NCBI GenBank assembly: GCA_958450365.1
Contig: CAUEEP010000727.1
Coordinates: 1,679,501 to 1,743,500 of the forward strand
Source: Mesorhabditis belari
Taxonomy: Eukaryota > Nematoda > Chromadorea > Rhabditida > Rhabditidae
DNA length: 64,000 nt
Direction of reading: 5' to 3'
Below the pieces are notes generated by a model. That model ran no database searches and was not told the DNA's origin. It was given only the letters and a program-made list of their open reading frames with translations. Shown in pieces: positions 11,290-21,329 of this stretch. A program made the translations under genes and the position numbers. Numbering within the stretch: the first letter of the stretch is position 1; the number at the start of each line of letters is the position of its first letter.

Positions 11290-12480
11290 GAAGTGTTGGC
11301 CTGAAGCATCAACGATTCAAATTGGGGCTTATAATGTAAAAAACAGAAGAACCTTATGTATCAGATCTATATAATAGAGGATGATGCTTGCTTCAACGAT
11401 AAGTTTGAATCAACGAAAGCCATCAAAAATCCAGACAAAAGAACGTCTTAGTAAGGCTAAGAGTTGAAGTAAGATTTACGCATAGTCTCTTGCAACATGG
11501 GACGATAAAAGCACACGGTCCGTAGACAACGGAGCAAAGTCAGAACAATAATAAACAAAGAATAGTGAAAGGCTCGGCAGCTAGGCGCTTGTTGAATGTT
11601 GAATGGGATGAAACAGGCAAAATGAAAAATGAAGAACAAAAGACCCAAGCGGTCGCTTGAAAAGTAAAGATACCATAAAAACTCTAATAGATGGGGCATG
11701 GCATAGGGGCGTCGCGTACTTTTGCTTGTAGCTGGCGTAATTTTGAGTTTTTCGTTTTGCGTTTTAATATTATGTCGTTTCTCTTTGAGAGCTTCAAAAT
11801 GAGTGGTCTGCCAATTTTTTAGCTATCCTGGGTCCCGAGAAACACAATTTTGGCCACTTAGAGCCTGAACAAAAGTTAGACAACGAGACGCTTCTATGCC
11901 CGTCCATTAGAGTTTTTACGGTATTCGGCCTAACCATAACAAATCCATCTTTCGTTATTATTTATCTATCGTAATTCAATGATAGCCCACTGTATATATT
12001 ACTGATTATCATGTATTAAGCTAGTGCTTGAGTTGTTTCTCATTTTTTCACGTTTCTTTCAATCTCGCGAATTTCACGAGTTTTAGTGTTAAGGCTATTT
12101 CTTAGCTTTACTGCTATCCTACTTATTACTAAAAATGCCTAATGCTACTTCTTTTTTACACAACCTGGACCTAAGAATCTGTTCAGTAGATCTACTATGA
12201 GGAGGGTTTTGAATTAGTTATTTTCTTTTTTTCTAGCTCTCTACTTCTATCATTTTCATTAATATTTTCTTATTGCTTCCTGATTTTTCTGATGGAATTC
12301 ATGAACCTAGGGTTCTACTTTCTAGAAGCATTGTAGAAGAGTTTTTTTTATATTTTCTAACAAATCCATCATTCGTTTATATCGATAATCTTTGGACTGG
12401 TTCTTTAGTCCTTTTTTAACCATCCGCTTCTTTGCTTTTGGCCGATATTTTGTTATTGCCTTCCGATTTTTTGACTGATC
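11290..12480. repeat. Upstream flank of the duplicated gene, copy 1
   Basis: Inverted match to about 19,000-20,040 of copy 2. A block of about 170 bp at 11,690-11,860 is present here and missing from copy 2. From 11,465 leftwards the match extends to copy 3 as well, whose left boundary corresponds to the TTCAACTCTTAGCC word. No gene recognised in the shared part. Confidence 0.8.
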
Positions 12481-12495
12481 ATTGAGTTTTCAGAC

Positions 12496-13260
12496 ATGCA
12501 GCGAAACAATCGAATGACGTTTCGCGTCGATGCTCAATCAATTCGCCATTTTGCGAGGGGATTCGAGCTTGCCTTTGCCGGGAATCGCTACTATCGTTTT
12601 TCGCACCGCTTGGCCCGCCCTCGTGAAATGATTGCGAGTGATAGTTGGAAACGATTACCGGCTCTTCGCGACAACAAAATGTGCAGAGTTCTTTTGAAGA
12701 ATTTGACAATGAGGGTATGTTTCTTTGATTTTCACTAGGTAATAAGGAATATCAGTAGTAGTCAAACATGGCTGAACTGCACATGCTATTTTTATCGTAT
12801 TAGCTTAGGGACCAACGAGGGAGTGAAGGCTCTGCAGCCGATCATCAAATTCCCGGTAGGTGAAACTGCTTCTGTGAAAACGGAGAATGTGCTGGAAGTG
12901 CTGATCAAGGTAAGGCGAAAGTTGAATATAATTTAACTTGAGTTTTTTAGGATGTTCATATGAACTCGAAGAAACTTTTGGAAATTGAAGCCGAAGCTGA
13001 CCGCATTCTCAAATCTGGGATCGATGATGAATTTGACATATTGGCAAGACCTGACTCGGTGAAGGAATCATGGGAAACGTTTATGCAAAGCATCGACAAG
13101 CTGAAGTATGCACAGATAGAACAAGAACGAGTGAGCTTCTTTAAATAATTAGAGCAATAAACTTTTGTTTTAGTTTGGCACGACTTGCATTTGAAATTGC
13201 TGAGGTGAAGCAGTTTCTTGAGCAACCTCAAGATGCAAAGTTAGAAATTCATTTCGAAAA
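12496..13260 (+). pseudogene. Spectrin-repeat gene fragment
   Basis: After a GTATGT donor (12,715) and a TTAG acceptor (about 12,807), exons read TNEGVKALQPIIKFPV and SVKTENVLEVLIK (about 12,808-12,909), then, after an intron ending TTTTTAG, DVHMNSKKLLEIEAEADRIL ... SWETFMQSIDKLKYAQIEQE (12,951-13,130). After another intron ending TTTTAG comes LARLAFEIAEVKQFLEQ (about 13,175-13,235). The Trp-containing helix followed by a charged helix and the EVKQFL linker resemble a spectrin repeat junction. The phase between the last two exons does not match, and the frame upstream of 12,690 has a stop, so it looks broken. It may be related to the spectrin fragment at 21,330-25,433. Confidence 0.4.
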
Positions 13261-13928
13261 ATATATCATTTGATTTTGATTCTTCGTTTTTCTATGTGTT
13301 GAAAATGAATGAAATTCAAAATCTCTGGGTTTTTATGGGACAATCTAATATAAACCGGACCGCATGAAGCTTTACTTTACCACAGAGTTCGAATACTGTC
13401 CCTGTACTCCCTGAGTGTATTTCCGTTACTAATGCGTTTTCCTAAAACGTGTCCACTTGCGCAAACTACTCTAGCTATTATCCAATGATGCAGCTGTTCC
13501 TTTCCTGAAACGTACCATCCTTCTCGACTACTGTAGCCTCTCTTGCCTTTCGTTTTATCTAAACTATCCAGATTTGACTTGATTCTGCCGGTTCACAAAG
13601 GATACAGAGAGCTACCGTAGCCTTGGGTCTAACTATTATCCAATCCAGATCGGATAAAATTAGAGCCAAGATTAGGGTAGCGTCTTGTTTTTAATTTTTA
13701 ACAAAATGAAAGTAGCCTACAGCACGTCTGGCCTTTATTGATGGAAGAAAGATATGATTGGCGCACAGCTTACAAACGAGAGGAAGCACTTGTGTGCACC
13801 GGAGATGAGGACGATCGAGATATGCTGGACTACGCTATAAGTGATTACCAAGTGACTCTGATTAAGTTGATCTATGTTAATTCGATAAATGTTTATTTTT
13901 ATTATCTTAACTTCATTCTATTTTTTTT
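13261..13928. other. No recognised gene
   Basis: AT-rich sequence with scattered TACTGT and CTAGCTATTATCC words. A short open frame at 13,738-13,860 (acidic, DEDDRDMLDY) lacks splice or domain support. Confidence 0.4.
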
Positions 13929-13994
13929 TGGTTCAGTGGTGGAATGCTCGCCTGTCACGCGGGTGATCCGGGTTCGTTTCCCGGCCTGCCTTTA
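13929..13994 (+). pseudogene. tRNA-Gly-derived sequence with GTC anticodon (tRNA pseudogene or SINE head)
   Basis: The D-arm, anticodon arm and T-arm match eukaryotic tRNA-Gly (box A TGGTTCAGTGG; GCTCGCCT-GTC-ACGCGGGT; box B GGGTTCGTTTCCCGG). The anticodon position reads GTC (Asp) where tRNA-Gly has GCC. The 5' acceptor side is a run of T and cannot pair with the CCTGCCT on the 3' side, so a normal mature tRNA is unlikely. The internal Pol III promoter boxes are largely intact. It could be a tRNA pseudogene or the 5' part of a tRNA-derived SINE. Confidence 0.65.
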
Positions 13995-14427
13995 GAAACT
14001 AAGGCGGTTTCCTGGCGATTTGTACTTGTATTTAAACTTGCGCGTGGCTGATAAGTTGTGTGTATTGAATGTGATCAAAATGTCGCCGCGACTACAGTAG
14101 GACAAGACAGAAAAGGGCATACTTTAGCAAACATTGACTCGTAAATAGGTGTTGATTGTAGATTCAACTCAAGCACCAGATTTATTCTGTGTATAGGCAT
14201 TTTTTTATGACCAAAACACCCGTAGATACAATTAACCAATATACATTTGTCAAGCCCACAGAATCCGTAAATGTTTGAAGTATTCATCTTCGCTTAGCAT
14301 CGTCATTCCTGAAAATTTCATCGTACATCGTTGGTGAATTTTCTTGGACAGATCTTGGAGCTGATATTTCTTTTAGGAGATTTATAGAAGAGTCTTATGG
14401 CATTCAAAGTGATGTATTCGATGTACC

Positions 14428-15142
14428 CGACAAGTTATGTATTCAATGTACCCGACAAGTGATGTATTCGATTTCTCCTCTGTCGGACACTCGAATTATC
14501 CCGAATCCACCCTTTCAAATCTTGAAGCTGATCCCATGCGACGAGCCACCACTTTTCTACGGCTCTCACCGCCAAACATGTGTAATAAATACGGTAGAGA
14601 AAGTCGGTCTAGAAAAGCTTTAAATCTGTATTTGAATTGCGACCACAAACCAAATCAATAAGATTTCTCACAAACTCTTGAGTGGCAAGACGTAGATTAG
14701 CGAACGTGTTTAATGATTGACAAATGAGAAAAAATAGCACCAAGCAAAAATTTCCCACTACTAGCGGCACAAAGAAGCGGCCTGTCGAGCGCGATTCGGC
14801 TAGTTGAAAACGCTAAAAACGATGGGATTTTGAGCTCAAAAGCTTCTTAATATGATAAAAAATGATACCCAAGTCTGATTTGTTTAAGAAGAGACCGTTA
14901 CCTTCGACAATGTAGCGTCCCGATGCCGATCGTTCCACTCGGCTCTCGTTTTTGTTATCACAAAGAACATTATCTATAACTTTTTAGATAATACTAACTT
15001 TATAACCAAGAATAATTAACCGGAAGTGTGATCGCTTGCATAAAACCCGTCCAAATCACCGTGTAGATACCAGCAATATCCTCTGAATTTATCGTCAGTT
15101 CAAGTAAAGGCTTCAATGGAAAACTCTCTTGTAAACTATATA
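14428..15142. repeat. Duplicated segment, copy B (partner 8,341-8,706)
   Basis: Blocks 14,428-14,680 and 15,036-15,142 match copy A. The 355 bp between them (14,681-15,035) has no match in the window; it is AT-rich and holds no recognised gene. The left edge here has an extra ~30-bp repeat of the GATGTATTCGATGTACCCGA word. The right edge runs directly into the pogo-like element. Confidence 0.8.
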
Positions 15143-15254
15143 GAGTAAATGCCGTATTAGAACGAAATATCGTTCTATTTTTCACTCGAATGGCCACAAA
15201 ATGAAGGATTCATTTCAAAAAGGCGTATTTCATTTAAGAAATATTTTATTAAAA

Positions 15255-16506
15255 ACATCAATCTTAACAAATCAAAACTTTATAGCCCATAAAATCTAGC
15301 GGCATATCAAAATCGAAGAGATTCAAGTCATCACTTTCCTCTTCTGCATCTTCAGCTCGGCATCCAATCCTTGTAACAATTCGGCGTTCTTCATCCAAAC
15401 GAACATCCTTCAATTTAGCAAGTCTTGAAAACAGAAACAAATAAATTGCAACAAAACTATCTAACTAACAAAAGAAAACTATTGGAATTGCTCCTTCTGG
15501 CTCAAAGCATTGGATGAGGTGATCTTCGGATTCATCCAGAACAATTGAAATTCCACACGCTTAACGACTTGGCGATTAGCTCAGGAGAAAGTTTATCCCA
15601 CGCATCGGAAATCCATCTCAAGTAGTGCTCCATCGATGGTGGCTTCGGATTTCCTCCTTTCGTGAGTTCTGACTTATCCAAGCGCATCCAATCTTCATAG
15701 CACAAATAGTTGGCAATAATTTTATCGTTGAACCAGTTAGTTCCTTTCCAAACGAGAATCAATTTCTTTCCAAATTTTTCGACAATCTCCGGATATACGC
15801 ATTTCCTTTGAAGAAGGACATATGGCTTGAGCTTTTTACCATCCGACCTGGCACTCAACATTACCGAAATGCGCACCTCATCATTCCCCGTAGTAAATAC
15901 TTCGACTTCTTTGGTTCCCTGCGCATCGATATACTTGCTTCCGGATGCATCGATCCAAACTTCTATCTCATCAGCCGCAAAAATGAACTTATAATTGTTG
16001 GTTTTTCGAATTTCGCAAAGGTCCAGGACAAATTTCACAAGAAGATTTTCGTAGTCCTTGGCGGTCTCTGACATTGGGTTGTCGGTACATGCAAAGAGAG
16101 TTTATGCCGTTAAAAGAAACTTTCTAACCATCCGTGGCTTTTTATTGAAATTGATCTCTGCTCTTGTAAATTCCATTCTGATTCAAATTCTATTTTTTAC
16201 TATCAAATTATTCGCTTCTTGTCGTCGCGTTGAGATCGAATCCAATCGATGACCAACTGAACAACTTCTGCCGCCAAAAGATGTCGGCCACCTCCATGAG
16301 ATCGTTTTCTCCTATTGTTGAGATCACCGAGCTTCGTTTCTTGTTTTTCCAATAAATGATTGACGAACGTGACACACCAAATTTGTTTGCAGCCGCATTG
16401 TTCGAAGTCCGTTTGGCATAGGCAAGAATTTCAAGGTTCGTCTTTGCATCGATTGCCTGTTTTTTTTTTTTTTTTTCTTTTTTTTCCCCCTTTTTTTTTT
16501 TTTTTT

Positions 16507-16541
<35 letters not shown>

Positions 16542-16545
16542 CTCT

Positions 16546-16596
<51 letters not shown>

Positions 16597-16624
16597 CGAG
16601 GGATCTCTCTTCAATTGATCCCAT
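15255..16624 (-). pseudogene. pogo/Tigger-like transposase, broken
   Basis: N-terminus MGSIEERSLE runs into a homopolymer-coded Lys tract, then a Psq-type helix-turn-helix (YAKRTSNNAAANKFGVSRSS). The catalytic domain starts with KFIFAADEIEVWIDASG, where ADE carries the first catalytic acidic residue, and continues to ILVWKGTNWFNDKIIANYL. The family normally continues with a VWD segment and about 75 residues holding the second and third catalytic acids; here the sequence jumps to YEDWMRLDKSELTKGG and the conserved tail WISDAWDKLSPELI. So the catalytic core is internally deleted. A frameshift follows (about 15,560), then an acidic tail exon (about 15,420 down to 15,262). Not functional as a nuclease. 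Confidence 0.8.
16460..16596. repeat. ~137-nt poly-T/C tract inside the transposase
   Basis: Almost pure T with a few CTTTT, CCCCC and CTCTTC interruptions. On the minus strand it reads as a Lys-rich run between MGSIEERSLE and the HTH. Such a tract may be real slippage or an assembly artefact at a homopolymer. Confidence 0.85.
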
Positions 16625-16914
16625 TCCTAAAAAGAATAAATTATTATATAAATATAAATATAATCGTTAAAAAAAGTGAAAGAGATAAATTTAATAAATG
16701 TTTAGCGCAAAAATGAAAAGAATGAGCTTTTAAAAATGAATTTTAAACATTGCGTAGCTGCCCAGTTTGAATATAAATCAAAAAAAATTCTATTTTAATT
16801 TTTGGGGGTGGCTACTTCGCCAATTTTTTTTGCGTCATTTGATCATTTGCGGAACTAGGTCGTTTTATTTTAAATGTAAATGGAGTTTTGTTCTAATAAA
16901 TTTACGGTAATTAA

Positions 16915-17971
16915 TAACAATAGAATAAAGACAAAAAATGTAAAGTCTAGCAAGATTTTTTTTACTCAACTTGAAAAAGACTTGTTTTCTTAAACAAATG
17001 CTTGCATAGACTTTAGAAAACTCACTAGTGAACCACATAATTAGTAGCAATAAGATAAAGATAAGAAACGTGAATGCCATCAATATTATTTGATATCGAA
17101 TAGTGTCCAGCCTTTCATAGCTATCTGTCATCAAACAAGCCACAAGCCTCTCCATGACAAATGTCAACAGAGCCGCTTTATACCAGATCCATCCAAGTTG
17201 ATTTAACATGTAGTAGCCAAATGAGAACTACGTTTACTGACGATATCAATTTTTCTATTATTAAGCGAACTGTGAACTCGGACCATCCGATAAACACAAG
17301 CACGACACTTGAGATCATTAGATAGAGAACTGAGCCGTTTAAGAGAACAAAGCTAAGGCTAAAATAAGAAAGTATGGGGAAATATTTTACAGAGAATTTT
17401 CTATATTTACAAATACATGTCTACAAATACAAATACAAATACAGTGTCGTATCAGCTTCTCATTGATAGAAAATCAAAAAAAACCCGCTTACATATCAAG
17501 CATTAGAAGGTTTACCATCACTTGTGTTTCAACTCTTGGAAAAATCGTTTAAAATCGTTTTCCCGTTGCTAATATGAGATTTTGGTGTGTAGAATTTCTA
17601 CTTACAGTTAGTTCTAATGGTATAAAAACTGTTTTGATTTGCCTATCGGCTTCAATTACAATTTAAATTTGTTGTCTCTATGGAAACAGTTGGGACGAAG
17701 AAATTGTGATGCTAACTGTATGAAATATTCACTTAATAGTCTATAATATTCTACAATTAGTAAGTCTAGTTTTTTTTACTGTTAATTTAATTATACCCCA
17801 CCGATAATTCGGATGATATCGACGATTTCGAGCTAACAATTGGGTGACCCAAACGAGGACAACCGCGGTCACAAAGTTCGCCACATAGGAAATGATTTGA
17901 GTGATGAGGACCATTTGAAAAAAGTAAATGAATTTACTGGCAACGGAAGTGAACCGAAGAAAAATTGGCAT
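16915..17971 (-). pseudogene. Sre-like serpentine chemoreceptor, 3'-truncated
   Basis: Exon 1 (17,971 down to 17,797) starts MPIFLRFTSVASKFIYFFQM and contains the first membrane helix, then basic ARNRRYHPNYRW. Further exons give VETQVMVNLLML (donor near 17,494), then ILSFVLLNGSVLYLMISSV ... FIGWSEF (about 17,360 down to 17,240), then FGYYMLNQLGWIWYKAALL, MERLVACLMTDSYE and a helix MAFTFLIFILLLLIMWF. The ER-x(5-6)-DYE-like motif after the third/fourth helix resembles the nematode Sre family of chemosensory GPCRs. The sequence stops making sense at about 16,915, where the pogo-like element begins, so TM5-7 are missing. It lies inside the spacer of the giant inverted repeat. Confidence 0.6.
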
Positions 17972-17989
17972 CAGAGTTGAAAAGATTTT

Positions 17990-18640
17990 TCAAATTAACA
18001 CCTTGTGCTCATAATTGCAACCCTTGACGGAAAGGAACCAAAAAAAAGACTTTTCTAGTCTTTCTAGCTTGTTGAGGATGTATTTTTTTGATTAGATTTC
18101 CAGACAAAAAAAAATATAATACGTTAAGCAAGATTATCATTATTATGAATCATGAATTTCTTTTTAATGCTTTATCGTTTATTCGTTTTATTCATTTTGA
18201 CTTTCATAAATGGACTATAAATTTTGAATTTAATTCTGTAAAAAGTACAAATATTATCTCAAAACTTTTCTCTTTTCTCTTTTCTTTTTTCTTTTCTTTT
18301 CTTACTTGAACTTTTCTCACTTGAAACCTTAGAACAGCGCCGTCTTATCATAGATTTGGTTGAGTGCTTTAAAATTGTAAAAGGAAAACATCAAAATCCT
18401 CTTTTTAAAAGTTTTTTTCTCGGCTAAACTCGAGGCTTTTGGCGACTAGGCGTGACTCTTTTATCTTTTATCTTTATCCAAATCTGCTTGCTCTAAATCC
18501 TCTAGAGCTTTTTTTGTAAATCGTGTGATTAAAGTTTGCCCTTCCCGACAAGTTGCGTTTGATCTCCACCGTGTCTGATTTTAAACGGGCTACTTCGCTG
18601 CATTTTAAGTGACTTTGTCATCTGGTACATTTTTCATGTT
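17990..18640. other. No recognised gene
   Basis: AT-rich; contains a TTTTC microsatellite (about 18,268-18,302). Nothing else supported. Confidence 0.5.
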
Positions 18641-18649
18641 TTTCATGTT

Positions 18650-18875
18650 CATTTATCTGGTACATTTCTTTCCATTTGATCCTCGTGTTGCTCGTCTTGA
18701 ATTTGTGAAAACATTCCTGTGCAGTACTCGTTCCAACGATTCTGTTTCCATAAAATTGATTGATTTCTCGTGCTGCCTTGGCCGCTGAAATCCCTCTTGA
18801 AAATCGTTGGAGCAGTTGGGCGTGGATTTCATCTCGAGTTGGCTTTTTCTCGACTTCATCTCGAGAATTTTAGTG
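18650..18875 (-). pseudogene. mariner transposase N-terminal fragment
   Basis: On the minus strand the segment reads KKPTRDEIHAQLLQRFSRGI and continues for about 55 residues that match the start of the mariner at 7,361. It ends after NTRIKW. Flanking words (CTTGCACTAAAATTC) are also shared with the sequence before 7,361. Only the first third of the DNA-binding region is present. Confidence 0.85.
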
Positions 18876-18916
18876 CAAGAAAGGAGAAAGTTTTAGCATG
18901 AAAAAGAAAAAAAAAT

Positions 18917-20040
18917 CCGACAAGCACAAGATCAAATCCCGTCGCAAAATGGCGAATTGAGCATCGACGTTAAAGGTCATCCGATTGTTCCGTTGCATAT
19001 TTCTGAAAACTCAATGTTCAGTCAAAAAATCCGAAGGCAATAACAAAATATCGGCCAACATCAATAAAGTGGATGGTTAAAAAAGGACTAAAGAACCAGT
19101 CCAAAGATTATCGATATAAACGAATGATGGATTTGTTAGAAAATATAAAAAAACTCTTCTACAATGCTTCTAGAAAGTAGAACCCTAGGTTCATGAATTC
19201 CATCAGAAAAATCAGGAAGCAATAAGAAAATATTAATGAAAATGATAGAAGTAGAGAGCTAGAAAAAAAGAAAATAACTAATTCAAAACCCTCCTCATAG
19301 TAGATCTACTGAACAGATTCTTAGGTCCAGGTTGTGTAAAAAAGAAGTAGCATTAGGCATTTTTAGTAATAAGTAGGATAGCAGTAAAGCTAAGAAATAG
19401 CCTTATCACTAAAACTCGTAAAATTTGAAAGAAACGTGAAAAAATGAGAAACAACTCAAGCACCAGCTTAATACATGATAATCAGTAATATATACAGTGG
19501 GCTATCATTGAATTACGATAGATAAATAATAACGAAAGATGGATTTGTTATGGTTAGGCCGAATACCGTAAAAACTCTAATGAACGGGCATAGAAGCGTC
19601 TCGTTGTCTAACTTTTGTTCAGGCTCTAAGTGGCCAAAATTGGTTAGGCTGAATATCTTTACTTTTCAAGAGACGGCCTCGGTCTTCTTTTGTTCTTTAT
19701 TATTCATGTTTCGTCTCATAAACAAGCGCCTAGTTGCCGAGCGTCTCACTATTCTTTGTTTATTATTGTTCTGACTTTGCTCCGTTGTCTACGGACCGTG
19801 TGCTTTTATCGTCCCATGTTGCAAGAGACTATGCGTAAATCTTACTTCAACTCTTAGCCTTACTAAGACGTTCTTTTGTCTGGATTTTTGATGGCTTTCG
19901 TTGATTCAAACTTATCGTTGAAGCAAGCATCATCCTCTATTATATAGATCTGATACATAAGGTTCTTCTGTTTTTTACATTATAAGCCCCAATTTGAATC
20001 GTTGATGCTTCAGGCCAACACTTCAACTGATTCACGATTT
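18917..20040. repeat. Upstream flank of the duplicated gene, copy 2
   Basis: Reverse complement of 11,300-12,590 apart from small indels. Its left end (18,917-19,030) matches the 12,480-12,590 exon-like segment up to a poly-A tract, where the match ends. Confidence 0.8.
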
Positions 20041-20064
20041 TGATATTTTAACATTTCTTTTTAG

Positions 20065-21139
20065 TGCTGTCAAGATGCGTTCTCAACTCTGCTTCTTCAC
20101 GGATTTCGACGTCCAGAAGCTTGAGCCAACTTTCATGGAGATAGTTTATCAAACGAAAAATTTTCGTTTCGCTTTTCCAGAGAATGCAAGCCTGCGCAAA
20201 TTTTCAGTGAGGGCACTTGGAAAGATACAGGTCACTTTGCCAGAAGTCGTCCTGGAGGTTGTTTTGTTTTTCTGAATCTGACTTCTTTCTCGACCTTTAG
20301 CACGAACATGATGGTCAATGCGATGAACTTCACGTGTGCCGAGTTTGTCGACATGGGGCAATTCGCTGATTTTTTGGTGAAACTGACAAATATTGGAGGC
20401 TATCAACAGGTTTGTTTTGTTTTGTTGAAAGGAAGTTGTTACATTTGATTGATATAACCTGTTTCAACATTTATTGGGATTGATCCTTACTTTCGCACAC
20501 ATCCTCCCACTGAGCTGGATGTCTAGGTAGCTATAGTGGTTGAAAAAGATTAATTAATGAGTTCTTTTTCAGTCGATTCCACTAATTTGCAATGCTTCTT
20601 TGCCGGCAAAAGAAGACGACCCATGGGAAGATGATTTCGAACGTGATGAATCTGAAATGGATCCAAGCATGTTAGTTTTATTTCCCATTTTCATTGAATA
20701 AAAGTTCGGATTTCTTTTGTGAAGTTTGAATTTATTCGTGAATTTCTTTGCTGATCTTATATCTTTCCATTATCTTTTACCAAAACTGCCTCAATTTTAG
20801 CCATATCATTCATGAGTGATAGAAACAGCTCATCCACGTGAAATCCGCGCTAAAAGGTACCAATTGCCACGGATTCCGGACGACAAGGTCACGAACCTGA
20901 TCATTCCGGGCGTCATGCTGCAGGTATCTAATTTTTTTTCGGGTTCAGTTAGATCCATTTTACTTTCAACGATTTATTGGAATCATATATCAGCCGATTT
21001 GGATCGTTTTCAGGGAAATCACAGACGACATCAATGGCCGGATCTATTTGAGGTCGACCTCTATATGGAATTTGCAAACGCCGAGCTGACTGGACCGCTT
21101 ATCGCTGAACTTCGCGCTCAGGGATATGTCGTGATTTGA
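20065..21139 (+). pseudogene. Duplicated unrecognised gene, copy 2 (deleted, frameshifted)
   Basis: Same exon order as copy 3. The first exon (20,075-20,260) is open and nearly identical. The second exon lacks about 11 bp after the codons for DELHV (near 20,333), breaking the frame. The fourth exon has lost about 150 bp, joining GAAACAGCT directly to the segment that encodes EIRAKRYQLPRI (near 20,830), so the SLFDDYTYRNV region and its splice acceptor are gone. The last exon has a changed FANAELTGPLI in place of the copy 3 sequence. Not able to make the copy 3 protein. Confidence 0.75.
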
Positions 21140-21329
21140 GGTTTCTTCCTTCTATTTTTCATATAAATCTCTCCGAGAAAAGTCCCCTAAAACCTCAGAT
21201 TTTCGAAAGATTAAATCTACATAGTCTTCATACAATTCATTCATACAATACCTTGTTTGAATATCCAAGCATCTAATTAATCCACATCTCAAATAAAAGT
21301 TCATTGGCGAGGTAGTAAGGTTTTTTTTT

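Larger units (their letters stand above)
15143..16914 (-). mobile_element. pogo/Tigger-like DNA transposon, inactive
   Basis: The right-hand boundary GAGTAAATGCCGTATTAGAA (15,143) and, on the other side, a reverse-complement-like word ending near 16,914 (TTCTAATAAATTTACGG) look like terminal inverted repeats of about 25 bp, both next to TA. Inside, on the minus strand, is a transposase with an HTH and DDE domain. Ends are inferred by similarity of the two termini and are approximate. Confidence 0.55.

Noticed and set aside
12496..12738. 81-codon plus frame starting MQRNNRMTFRVDAQ as a checkpoint-clamp (Rad9/Hus1-like) start
   Set aside because: Similarity was weak, downstream exons are in another phase and look spectrin-like, so no assignment is made.
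13929..13994. Functional tRNA-Asp or tRNA-Gly
   Set aside because: Acceptor stem cannot pair, and the anticodon conflicts with the Gly-type body.
16324..16716. Phe-rich and Lys-rich long frames around the poly-T tract
   Set aside because: They are translations of the homopolymer; only the minus frame joining MGSIEERSLE to the HTH has meaning.
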